A stretch of 64,000 nucleotides of DNA from Dolomedes plantarius (lineage: Eukaryota; Arthropoda; Arachnida; Araneae; Dolomedidae), in NCBI GenBank assembly GCA_907164885.2, contig OU015493.1:219680781-219744780 (forward strand). The letters are read 5' to 3'. Both the position numbers and the translations under genes were made by a program. Below are positions 52,380 through 63,800 of this stretch, in pieces (within the stretch, counting starts at the first letter, position 1; every line of letters starts with the position of its first letter). The notes beneath the pieces were generated by a model. The model searched no databases, was not told the DNA's origin, and saw only the letters and a list, made by a program, of their open reading frames with translations.

Positions 52380-52753
52380 CTGTAATGGCAGCCTGCTATC
52401 ATCTTGGCAATAAATTTTTCAGTTAATTTACTTAGAGAATTTAGAAGGCTGATAGGGCGGTAATTGAAGGGAAAGGATTGGGGTTTATTAGGCTTTAAGA
52501 TTGGGACAATTAAGGAGTTTTTCCAGCTGTGGGGAAAATGTTCATATTTAAATATTGAGATGATTAGAATGGTAATTTTGAAGATATATTTAAATGGGAG
52601 GTTTTCGAGCATTGTATTATTGATGTTATCTTCCCCAGGGGATTTTCTTTTAGGTAGTTTTTTAATGATTTCTTTAATATCGGCAGGGACAATAAAGGGA
52701 GTGGAACTTTCATGTGGGGTGCTTAAAAAAAGGTTGACACTATTTTTGACAAT
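52380..52753 (-). pseudogene. Reverse transcriptase N-terminal fragment of the jockey LINE
   Basis: After the Helitron the frame resumes IVKNSVNLFLSTP, then LPKRKSPGEDNINNTMLENL, and WKNSLIVPILKPNKPQSFPF, NYRPISLLNSLSKLTEKFI: RT fingers motifs 0-2 of the jockey/I group. The FADD-type palm motif is not present; the match ends near 52380 after IAKMI. Confidence 0.82.
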
Positions 52754-52839
52754 ACTAGCCGCTGCGCGACCAGCATGGTCGCATTTAGTTTTATATTGTC
52801 TTTTGCAAAACAACTCAACTGAAAGAAACGTATGTTAGG

Positions 52840-53714
52840 CAGGGCCCGACTTAGCCTAATTGGGGCCCGGGGCAAAAACTTCTTTGGGGGCCCCCCTCTG
52901 CTTCACTACTTCAGTAATGAAGAACCGAACTTTATGGAGGTATTTAAATTTTTCTCCTCATTATGGATATATAACAAGAAAATTGACTAGAACCGAAAAT
53001 AGCTATAAAGTCTCCCCCTCCCCCCTCCAATGGTCAGACGAAATATTGTTCTGTCCATTTTTATGATTTTCTGACAATTCTTTGTCTATCATTAAAAGAG
53101 ATATAGCACATCTGAAGAGCCAAAATTTGACAAAAATGCTATTTAAATGTATCCGTTATATTTCCGTGATTTTTCATTCCCAATAATTTGCAAATGATCC
53201 TGGCTTGTTATACCAACTTCAACAAATATTATTTCTTTTTTTTATCATGAATAACAATATCAGGCCTATTAGCTGATTGTTTTGTAGATGTTGCAACTGT
53301 TGTATCCACTCTTACTTTAACGTCTATATTTGCATTAGTTTCTTGTATTGAGTGATTTCTTAAACGTTTACTTCTTTTTAAACCTTATTTATTGCAGACG
53401 TTCAAAATAATAACAATAAATAAAGAAAAACATACATAAAAAAATTCATATCCTTGCTGACATTAGGGCGTAATTCAACTAAATTCCGCCCTAGAAAGCC
53501 ATGGATTTACGAAATATAGATTTGTGTTCATACAATAGATTAATGAAGAAGCTAACATAAAACTGACGGATTTTACACTGTACTGATATTTTGTTTTAAA
53601 AAGTTCATTAAAGAAGGAAACGTAAAATAAACTTTCTATTCGATTTGGGGGCCCCCCTCTCATGTGGGGGCCCGGGGCAACTGCCCCGTATGCCCATGCC
53701 TTAGTCAGGCTCTG
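52840..53714. mobile_element. Non-autonomous hAT-type element, 875 bp
   Basis: Perfect target duplication ATGTTAGG at 52832-52839 and 53715-53722. Ends CAGGGCCCGACTTAGCC and CAGAGCCTGACTAAGGC (inward), with GGGGGCCC repeated near both ends. No transposase. Same family as 38754-39254. Confidence 0.88.
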
Positions 53715-53722
53715 ATGTTAGG

Positions 53723-54653
53723 AATGTTACTATTACCTGTCATCATTAACATTCGTTGTTAAGTGGTAGTGCGATCTCAGAAAAAAAAAATTTTAATCAT
53801 TGCAAAATTCTCTATAAGGATGATTCTAAAACATCGTGATTAAAAAAATATGAATTTCCATTACTTCAGAACAGAGTAAAAGATAAGACTGAGAAACCCA
53901 ACAACAAAGATTTTAAAAATTACATTCCTCTCTGAATGTAATATTTTTTAAAATTTAGATATCTACACTTTATCAAATAAGAAATTGTTGGACAAAATTT
54001 TTTCACGTATAAAATGGAGTAAAAATTCAGCAAGTACTAAAATATAGCGTGGATTACATCACTCTCTATATGTACTGTTGTTCACAATTCGGATATCTAC
54101 ACTTAATCATACCAAATAAAAAATTGTTGTGAAAATTTCTTCACTTATAAAATGGAGTAAAATTTCAGCAAGTACTACTAAAAATGTGTAGACAATTAAC
54201 TCTTACTTACTATTAAGATATTATAATGCAATTATTAATATTTTACTGTGATATTCCTCAAACTTCTTGATATACACAGTTGAGAATTTCAGAAATAGGA
54301 GATACTACAGTGACAGAATCAAAAGAACGGACTCTAGATAAACTTGCATACAACTGTCCATGACTAAACACTGGATTTGATAGGTCTAAACATATTTTGT
54401 CAAAAGTTTGTCCTCTTACATACATTTAGAAAAACCGATGAAACAAAAGAATAAATTATCTCGTGAATAAATTAAAATTATTCACGTGTAAATTACAGCA
54501 ATAAAATTGTACCAAATTACGTGTTATCGTCAAACTACTACACACACGTGTTCGGCCACTAATGTTTACATCTGGTAGTTGCAGCCGTTGCCATTCGGAA
54601 TGTAGAAATGTCACCGATTTTTGTGCCGCATACCTACGCGTTTTATATATATA
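53723..54653 (-). other. Body of the nested Helitron
   Basis: AT-rich, non-coding. A roughly 80-bp direct repeat (ATATCTACACTTWATCA...AAATTGTTG...ACTTATAAAATGGAGTAAAA) appears near 53960 and 54093. Confidence 0.6.
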
Positions 54654-54655
54654 GA

Positions 54656-55883
54656 TTTTCAGTACCTGGGTTAGAGATTTGATTAAGGGTGAAATTTTTT
54701 GCAAAGTTATTGCCTTTCACTTGGGATTTATCCATATCCGTGAGAACGTTATCATTAGTTTCGGGGTCTTTTAGAGGGGGAATGGTTCGGTATTGATTTT
54801 TAAAACGCCTGGCGGCTCTCCAAATGGAATTGTCAGTTGTGTCTAAAGATTCTAAATAATTATTCCAATTGATTTTTGATTGATCTCGAAAGTAAAATCT
54901 GAGGTCTTCTTGAGTTTTATTCATAATAGTTTTATTAGCCGTGGTTCTATTGTGCTGCCATGCTTTACGTGCTCTGTTTTTGTTGTTTATGAGAATTTTA
55001 AGGTGTTGGTCATGGATTGTTTGAACACGGGGGGGGATCAATTTAGTGCTTTTAATTAAACTATCGTTAATATCGGTAGTAATGCTAGAGACAAGGTTTT
55101 CCAAGTCGTTTTTATTATTGACAGTGGGGGGGAATGTATTTAATGTTATTTAGTTCATTTTTGAAGGTATCCCAGTTGATTTCTTTAGTTTGATTTATGA
55201 TGAGAGGGTTTGTGTCAAGAGGGATTCGAATTTCAACTGGGTTGTGGTCAGAAGTAAGTTCACAATTTGAAGTTATGGAAAAATCGTGTGGGAAACCTTT
55301 TACAAGGGCAAAGTCAATGAAACTATCCGAGTTAGGAGAGAAGTGGGTTGGGGAAGTGGGAGGCGATGATGTCAAAGTTAGTTTTACTAGTAAAGTTATA
55401 GGTTAAATTACCATAAGAGTTATTAGCTTTACAATTACATAGTTTATGTTGGGTATTAAGGTCGCCAAAAATTAAGGTATTTAAATTAATGGAGTTTAAA
55501 GCGTTTAGGTCTTCATTAACATCATTAGATTTTTGCATAGGAGGGATATAGGTAGAGTTGATGGTGTAGAAAGGGAGGTTATTTAATTTAATGTTGATAG
55601 CGGTGGTGTTAATACATTTAAGAAGGGGGAGAATGATTACATGATGAGGGAGGGTATTTTTAACTATGATAGCGGTGCCTCTCATGGGGTGGGTAGGGTT
55701 AATATAGTCATTTCTATAAGTAGTGTAGTTGTAAACTTTAAGGTTATCCACTGGTCTGAGGCGAGTTTCCTGAATTACAATTATATCGGGATTGCGCTCA
55801 TTTACGAACTCCTTGAACTCGCGGATTTTAGCATTAATACCGTTAGCGTTCCATGCGAAAACAGACAGAGAAAGAGGGGCCAT
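54656..55883 (-). pseudogene. AP-endonuclease and linker of the jockey LINE (ORF2)
   Basis: The ATG at 55883 starts MAPLSLSVFAWNANGINAK. Endonuclease motifs: NANGI, QETRL (catalytic Glu), IFGDLNTQH (Asp/Asn) and TSDHNPVEI (Asp-His). A frameshift near 55340-55370 splits the domain and another in a C-run near 55125 precedes the linker (NLVSSITTDINDS, ARKAWQHNRT, WRAARRFKNQY). The nuclease nicks target DNA to prime reverse transcription. The linker runs to SNPGTEN, where the Helitron enters. Confidence 0.82.
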
Positions 55884-56042
55884 TAACCGGTACTTTGGAC
55901 ACATTTAAAGAGCGCGTGGAAGAAGCTATATAGCTTTTCCTCCGCGGTTACATTTATCTTTATATTTGCTCTAGCAATTCTTAAATTGTTTAATATCGTA
56001 GAGAAATCAGTTATGTTAAGTTCAGTCGTTATTCATTTCAGT

Positions 56043-57473
56043 TCAGTCGTTAAGTTCAGTCGTTATTTCATTTATAATAGTATTAATTTCTTGAAATTGT
56101 TTTAAGAGGGAAAATCCATTAGGTGTAGAAGAGTTGTCATTCGAGGTTGAAGGGAGATTGTAATTGATTTGGTCAATAGATTGGGTTGGGAGCGAAGTTT
56201 CGGTCATATTGTTATTGGTTTTTGCCATTTGAGCAAAGGTGGTGTTTGGGGTTACTAACTTAGCTGCTTTAAAGGCTTCTTTGGCTTCTTTTTCTGTTTG
56301 TTTTTTGGCGGCAATATTATGAGGGAATTTAGGGCAACCTCTCCAATTAGCTGGGTTATTTCCTTGGCAGTTGCAGCATTTTGCTGCTTCTACCTGTTTA
56401 CTGTCTGGTTTGGTGTTTTTACATTCGCTAGTTAGATGGTTTCCAGCACATTTCACGCGCCTTGGGTCCACGAGACAGAATTTTCTATGACGGTGGAAGT
56501 GTTGACATTTGAAACATTGGGCTGTTTTGAATGGAGAATTGTAGTATTCTACTGTAATTTTGATGTAGAAAAGGGAAATTAATTCAAAAATTGTTTTAGC
56601 CTGGTCTGTTGAGGTGAGTAGGACTTGAAATAAGGGGAGAAAAGAGCTATATTTTCTGGTTAGTTGAGCTACTTTAATGGCAGTAAATCCGAGCGAAGTT
56701 AATTTTTCCTGAATTTCTTCAGTAGAAAATTCTTTTGGTAACCCGCGAATGACAACTTTTATACCTAGGGGGAGAATAAAGCCTTTGATTTTGTTATCTT
56801 CTAAATATTTTGTTATAGATTTATGATCTTCTTCTGTGGTTGGGTCTATTCTGATAAATTCTCCACCTATTTTCGCATGAAACTTTCAAATATCGTTAGG
56901 TCAGGCAATGGCTGTAAGGATTTCTCTATAATTTTCTGTTTTGACAATTGTTATATGCTTAATTTTATGTTTTAAAACAGTAATTCTTGGGCTATTTTCG
57001 TTACTATCATTTAAGTTTGTTTCTTTTAAGGTATTGAATTTATTTTTAGTGGTTGTAGATAATCCATCAATTGGAATAGGTTTTTTAGCCGATAATCTGG
57101 TAGCTGGTACTATAAATCCGTCATTAGCAGTTGAAGTGCTGGCAACGCCAGTAGAATTTTCAGGGTGGGTTAGTTTAGCGCGCTTAGACTTATTAGTAAT
57201 AGTAGGAAGGTTAGTATTAGGGTTAATTATAGAGTACATTTTGCCAATATGATTTCCGAGCTTACCTAGCTTGAAAACTTCAAAGGCATATGGGTGAACT
57301 AACTACAGACTTTCAAATAACTCCGGGCTTATGGCTCCTTCAATCAGTCTCTGTAGAATTAATCGGTCCTTCTCGTTGAGATCGGTGATGTCAGGCATTG
57401 AGGTGGTTTTTTCCGGATACAGAATAAGAGGACTTTCGTCCGCGCTAATTTTCATTCCGTCAACGCTCGCCAT
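56043..57473 (-). pseudogene. ORF1 (Gag-like) of the jockey LINE
   Basis: A single frame from MASVDGMKISADESPLILYP (ATG at 57473) to the stop at 56043, broken by TAG at 57303-57305 and two TGA codons near 56890-56903. The middle has an RRM-like block (GIKVVIRGLPKEFSTEEIQE). CCHC-type knuckles follow: CFKCQHFHRHRKFC, CAGNHLTSEC and CCNCQGNNPANWRGCPKF, as in jockey nucleic-acid-binding ORF1 proteins. The C-terminus is Thr/Asn rich. Function: RNA binding in the LINE particle. Confidence 0.78.
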
Positions 57474-57539
57474 GGAACAGAAGCACAAATACGTCTGCTC
57501 GCAGCGAAAAAACAACAGTAGTTTTGACGTGTCACGGTG

Positions 57540-57580
57540 CAGTATAAAGGTCGATTTATATAGGCACGTGAAGGGAACGT
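57540..57580 (-). promoter_or_regulatory. Possible promoter of the jockey LINE
   Basis: The minus strand reads CTTCACGTGCCTATATAAATC, joining a CACGTG E-box to a TATA-like box. The same block is at 59048-59069 (+) ahead of the second jockey fragment. Promoter role is inferred. Confidence 0.4.
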
Positions 57581-57740
57581 AACGGGAACTATCCGAGCGC
57601 ACGACGAGTCGTCGTAATCATTTCCTCCCTGTTTTTCAATGGAACTGTTTATACAGCGCCGTGACACGAGGATTCCCGTCCGAGAATCGGCGCCAACGAT
57701 TCGGACCCGGAAGTCGTTCAATGCTCGGCCGTCTCTCGTT

Positions 57741-58822
57741 CATGGCAAAAGGTAAAAAGTGGCTATTCAAGATATAATTTACATACTGTTGTTTATGTTT
57801 GATATTTGATATGGAGGATGAAAAACCCATTGAGCTGGTAAGAGGTTTTGTACGATTTGGCCCATCAAAATACATGGATCCAAAGTTCAAAATGATAATT
57901 TGGAAGGCAATAGGATAAAATTATACTTGAAATTACAATTGGTCTACTAATATATAAAATTAATCAATTTGTATGAATAATGAAACAATGGAAAAATTAT
58001 TTACACGATTTAGAAAGTGTAAATTGTTAAAAACAAATACTTACATGTATGGATTTGTTGGTTATAAAGCAATTTTTCTTGCTCTCTGAGCAGCAAAGTT
58101 GTATATTAAAAGTGAAAAGTCCAAAGACGATGAGAGATCATTTTCATTAGAAATAAGTGCCAAGGAGTACAGGCGTACAATCCGTATTCAAAGCATTCTG
58201 ATTGAACCTGCTTTGTAACATTTTCAATTCTTGTGGGAAAAGTGAGAAATAAAATCCATTATAATGATAGAGAGAACAAGTAAAAGCCATTTTTTGTCTA
58301 CCTCACTCCTTCAGCCTTCAGACCCCTTTCTTCCCAACAGGTTTGGAGCACATTTACTTGTCTTACACTCCCTGTAGAAATGTCTTGTCTATTGTTTGCT
58401 TTGAATAGACCAAACATTTGACCAAATGGTATTAGTATTCGTTCACAAGGATGTTCACGTTTTTCTCAGTTTGCAACTATTCCGTGTAAACGATCATAGT
58501 CCGACAAAACGGCTTATAATTCTTCAAATGACTGTATGTAGTGACTAACAGATAGTAGAAACTGATATTTAAAAAAAAGGATTGATAATCAAGGGTTTAC
58601 TATAACTGAATTGAAGATAAATCATGTTTTTCTAATCGAGAAATTTTTCGAACCAAAAGGGTAGTTTGTCAATTAAGACTCTTTCTGCGATTCTTTAGAA
58701 AAAAATCGAAACATATATATATTTTTATAAGTTGAATTATAGAAACCGCGAAAAATGAGGGATTTCTTTAAAAACCCGTAACATTTAGAAAAGTGTTGCT
58801 ATGAGAAATAAAAATGGTGGCC
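57741..58822. other. Unassigned AT-rich region
   Basis: No gene, RNA or terminal repeat recognised in about 1.1 kb. Confidence 0.5.
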
Positions 58823-58864
58823 CAGGGCCGTTGCCCAGTTCACCCACCCCTAAGCACGGCCCTG
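58823..58864. repeat. 42-bp palindrome-ended sequence, possible micro-hAT
   Basis: CAGGGCCGT ... ACGGCCCTG: 9-bp perfect inverted ends with 24 bp between. It looks like hAT ends after extreme deletion, but the flanks (TGGTGGCC / GCATTCCT) do not match. Confidence 0.35.
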
Positions 58865-58989
58865 GCATTCCTCTTCCTCCTCCTCTAACAAAAGTGTGAT
58901 AATGGCTAAATCTTTAACTGAAAAATGAAACCGCTCCATGACGTTACAAATCTTTCACAACTAATGAAACACGTTCCCACCACTTTCTA

Positions 58990-59596
58990 CTCCCATCTCT
59001 GTATAAACAGATGCATCCGGCGTTCGGCTCGGTCCCGTTACATTCCCTTCACGTGCCTATATAAATCGACCTTAAACAGTTCCATTGAGAAGCAGGAAGG
59101 AAATGTTTAGCTTCAACGGTTTGAATAAGGCGTTCCCTAAGGTTGGATAATGGCCCTTTCTTCTCTTTCCGTTTCGGCATGGAACTCCAATGGTATCAGC
59201 GCTCGCATCCTTGAGTGCAAAGAATTTATACAAGAGCATAGTCCTGGCATTATTCTTCTGCAAGACACACACCTCAGACCTGGGGATAATCTCCATATTT
59301 TTAATTATACCACGTATAGAAATGACTATACCAATTCTACCCATCCCATGAGATGTACTGGGTACTGCCATTCTTATCAAAATCTCCCTTCCGCACCATG
59401 AAATTATTCCCCCGTCCCTCTAAAAGTTATTAACACATCTGCGGTCAATGTTAAATTCCATAACCTCCCCATTACACCATCATTTCTACTTATATTCAGC
59501 CAGGGTACAAGAGCAGGGTACATCTGTTGACATTAACAGCGATATAAATCTTCTTGACATTCTAGATATTAACTCTCATCTTCGGGGACCTTAACC
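58990..59596 (+). pseudogene. Second jockey LINE: 5' region joined to endonuclease start
   Basis: The 5' block (59030-59100) matches the other LINE's upstream region, then ATG at 59150 gives MALSSLSVSAWNSNGISARI, LLQDTHLRPGDNL and YTTYRNDYTNSTHPMR. Catalytic Glu of QET has become Asp (LLQDTHL). Frameshift near 59350-59360, further frameshifts, then the frame ends at IFGDL near 59592, where unrelated sequence starts. ORF1 is absent. Confidence 0.7.
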
Positions 59597-60016
59597 TTTA
59601 GCTTACGGGGCCCATATTTCCGATTTTCTCTTTAGAACGGGAAATTTCATACCCCCTTTGTAAGAACGGCCATCAAGGAGGAACCACTAATTGCCTCTCT
59701 CGGACCGTGGGAGATTGCCGTGGAAGTGTTTGCTACCCCGGGGGGAGGGGGGAGTGTTTAAGGGAAGGTGTGTTTGCAATTTCCCTAATTCCCCTTCACA
59801 TGGACAGACCGGCTATTTGTAAACATATTGTGACAACAAGGGGCTTTGTACATCTCGTTTATTTATTGTAACATGCGTTACCATTATTTATCGATTATAG
59901 TATTTTAATGGTGGGAAAGTTTTCAGAACAATTTCCAAGTAAAAAAAAAGATGAATTTTAAGAAAATAAAGGAATATGTAAATCGAAAATAATACTAAAA
60001 TTATTTATCTGCTCAC
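59597..60016. other. Helitron-like debris
   Basis: CTTTAGCTTACGGGGCCC, then TCTTTAGAACGGG resembles 27104-27150 inside the two-headed Helitron. G-run near 59745. No gene. Confidence 0.4.
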
Positions 60017-60392
<376 letters not shown>

Positions 60393-60597
60393 AACTTAAT
60401 TGGAATTGAAAAAAACAACTTACTCATTATTTTGTTTTACTTTAATTCATCTCAGAAACCGACGCCGAACTGAACACAGTTATACAGAACGTAAACATAA
60501 TAGCTCTCGTCAGTAACGGTTACAGAGAAAAGAAACAAACATGAAAAAGCGCTCGCAGCGCCAATCGACAAGTGGACTGTATGGAATTTACTGAACA
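60393..60597 (-). repeat. 3' LTR of the BEL/Pao element (end approximate)
   Basis: The minus strand begins TGTTCAG at 60597; ATGAATTAAAGTAAAACAAA may be the poly(A) region. The left end is set only by the minisatellite, as the partner LTR is not in the window. Confidence 0.6.
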
Positions 60598-60800
60598 TTC
60601 CGCCCCCCTTGGAACCTCGGAGGGGGTTTCAACAATGAAAACATTTAGAACATCACTTAGAATTAACATGCAAGAACTATGAAAAATTAAGAAAGGTGCA
60701 ATACGAAATTAATAATGAGTACAGATGGAAAGATAATCACTACAATGCTGAAAGATAAGAATTAAACATGTTATGCACTGAAGCAAATAGGTTCGAATGT

Positions 60801-63800
60801 TCAGGAAATTGGTAATTTACAAAGTTTCGAGATTGGTCTCAAAAGTTTACCAGTTTGAGTTTTCAACTCAACTACACGAACCTTGTTGTCCTTTCCAGGG
60901 AAAGTTTTTGTAATTCGGCCTAACTTCCATTGAAGTGGAGCCAAGTTCTCATGCTTTATCAATACCAGATCACCAACGTTCAGATTTTGTTGTGAAATGC
61001 GCCACTTTGGTCGGGATTGTAACTTTGTCAAATACTCATTTGACCAACGATTCCAAAAATGTTGAATCATACGCTGAAGCATACGCCAACGGTCACAGTG
61101 GCTGATGTTGTCTGGAATTGGCAATTCAGGTAGAGATGTTAATGGTTTCCCAATTAGAAAGTGTCCAGGTGTAAGAGCACGTAAATCGTTGGGATCACTT
61201 GAAATTCCACTAAGAGGTCTGGAGTTCAGACACGCTTCAATTTGGGACGTTACGGTAGTAAGTTCTTCGAAAGTAACACTCGAGGTGCCTATGACTCTCT
61301 TCAGGTGGAACTTGAACGATTTAACAACGGATTCCCAAAGGCCTCCGAAGTGTGGAGCTGCCGGAGGGTTGAAACGCCAATTGATGTTGTCCATAGTAAG
61401 AAACTGGTAGATGGAGTTGTCCATCATCAATTCTCGAAATTCTTTTGCAAGTTCTCTACTTGCCCCATAGAAGTTAGTGCCACGATCACAAAATATTTCT
61501 GCAGGCTTACCCCTGCGTGCTATGAATCTCTTTAAGCAAGCGATGAATGCTTTGGTTGACAAGTCACTTACAACTTCTAGATGAACTGCCTTGGTTGCAA
61601 GGCACACGAATACACATATGTAGGACTTGGTATTCCGACTTCCTCTTCCCTTGAAACTTCGAGTCAAAAACGGTCCAGCGAAGTCAATACCGGTATTTTG
61701 AAATACTGTTGAAGGGCAAACTCTGGACCCTGGAAGGTCTCCCATGAGTTGTTCCGCTAGTTTTGGACGATTTCTGAAGCAAGGAATGCATTTTCTCACT
61801 ACTCTTCTGACAGTATCTCTAGCTGAAAGAACCCAGTATTTTTCTCTTAACGTTGCTTGAAGTAGTTCTGGTCCAGCATGTAGCAAGGTGAGATGATAGT
61901 GAGTAATGATTAACTCGACGATATGGTCACTTTTAGGAAGAAGAAGAGGATGCTTCTGCTCTTCTGGAAGCACTGAATTTTTCAACCTGCCGCCCACACG
62001 AAGTAACCCAGAATTATCGATGAACGGTGTTAAAGGAAGAACTCTGCTGCTGGATGCTAGTTGCCTCCCAGCCTGCAAACACGAGATTTCTGAGCTGAAA
62101 TGAACTTGTTGTACGATCTTCACAATTGTCTTTTCAGCGTCATTCAATTCATCAGTTGTCAAAGAGGTTTTCCTTCTTTCCTCAGCAGGTATAGAACAGT
62201 TCCTGGCGAATCGAAGACACCAGGCAAAAACTCTTTTCAATTTGTGCCAAGAAGAATATCTCTGAAAAAACTCGGTTTTGAAAGTGTCATTTACCGTTTG
62301 TAGCATGGATATTTTGAATTGTTTCTTTTCCTCTTTCGACAACTCTTGTGATAATAGATTGTCTTCTTCAACCCTGGAATTAGGTAGCGAAGGATTCTTC
62401 AACCACTTCGGCCCATTCAACCACAACTCGCAGTTCACAAATTTCGATGGCGATAAACCTCTTGTGCCGCAATCAGCCGGATTTTCGAGTCCACAAACAA
62501 AGTTCCATTGCACGTTTGGCGTTAGCTCTTGAATCTGTGCTACTCGATTTGCAACGAACGGCTGCCATCTTCTCGGCTCTGAGTTGATCCAGGCTAAAGT
62601 TATTTTGGAGTCAGACCAGGCAAATTTATTTTTGACCGGAATGTTCAGGTACGAGAGTGTTGAATGTAGCAAATTAGACAACAAAAGTGCGGCACAGAGC
62701 TCGAGTCTCGGAAGGGATTGTACTTTGAGCGGTGCCACTCTAGTTTTAGATGTCAGTAGGTTGACTCGTACTGAATCAATAGAGATACATCGGACATATA
62801 TCGCTGCACAGTATGCCTTCTCTGAAGCGTCGCAAAAGGCATGTATTTCTACTTCAGCATGAGAGTTAAGTACATATCGAGGAAAAGTTGAAAGTTCGAG
62901 GAGATGAAGTTCCTCCAGAAATGTTCTCCACGTAGTGCATAGTTCATCAGGAAGAGGTTGATCCCAAGAGAATTTCCCTTGCCACAATTCTTGAAGTAAG
63001 ATTTTCATAAAGGTTACACATGGTGACAAGAGTCCAAGCGGATCGAACACTCGGGCGATTTGAGATAGTACTTCTCGTTTCGTATAAGTATCCTTTATCT
63101 CAACTGGTGATACTGCGAATTTGAAAACATCTAGCTTGGGTGACCATTTGACTCCTAGAACACTGCAGTCTTTGTCATCTAGATGAACGAGATCGTTTTC
63201 TGTGGTGTCGATTGAAACTTCACGAAAAATATAAGGATCATTTGAATGCCACTTTCGAAGATGGAAGCCTCCCTTGCTCGTCATTGCTTGCAACTCTGTT
63301 ACAAGTTGTATAGCTTCATCCCTTGTAGCAGCTCCCCCAAGAAGATCGTCAACATAAAAATTGTGAAGTGTTGCCTTAGATGCAATTGGGTACTCTTCCT
63401 TTTCGTCAAGTCCAAGTTGCTTTAAAGTTCTTGTAGAGAGGAATGGTGCACAGGCGGTCCCGTATGTCACAGTGACGAGACGATATTCTGTAATAGCATC
63501 TTCAGGTGAATTTCTCCAAAGAATTCGTTGCCAATCAGCATCTTCTTCGTGTATTTTTATCTGTCGGAACATTTTTTCAACATCCGCACAGACAGCGACT
63601 TGAAAGGTTCTAAATTGAATCAGGATTGGGTAAAGTTCTGGTTGAACCCGAGGACCAGTCATGAGCAGGTCATTTAGTGAGTGTCCTGATGATGTCTTGC
63701 TGGATCCGTCAAACACTACTCTCAGTTTCGTAGTACTACTAGAGTTTCTTAGTACAGCATGGTGTGGCAAGTAGTATGAATTAGCCTTATCATACTCGGC

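Larger units (their letters stand above)
52754..54655 (-). mobile_element. Non-autonomous Helitron inserted in the LINE
   Basis: On the minus strand it starts TC-TATATATATAAAACGCG (54655) and ends with the hairpin GCGACC-ATGCT-GGTCGC (52765-52781) and CTAG (52757-52754). It sits between host A (54656) and T (52753), with no target duplication. Removing it restores the LINE frame (GTEN-IVKN). About 1.03 kb of its own sequence; no ORF. A hAT element (52840-53714) is inside. Confidence 0.88.
52337..57740 (-). mobile_element. jockey-type LINE, split by a Helitron
   Basis: Order on the minus strand: 5' region with ORF1 (57473-56043), endonuclease and linker (55883-54656), Helitron insertion (54655-52754), then the start of the reverse transcriptase (52753-52380). 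The 3' half of the RT is missing. The frame continues exactly across the Helitron. 3' loss is unusual for LINEs, which normally lose 5' sequence, so later deletion is likely. Confidence 0.8.

Noticed and set aside
58823..58864. Complete micro-transposon with 9-bp inverted ends
   Set aside because: No matching flanking duplication; kept only as a low-confidence repeat.
60801..62862. Plus-strand frames opposite the BEL pol
   Set aside because: Antisense shadows of a clearly coding minus-strand frame.
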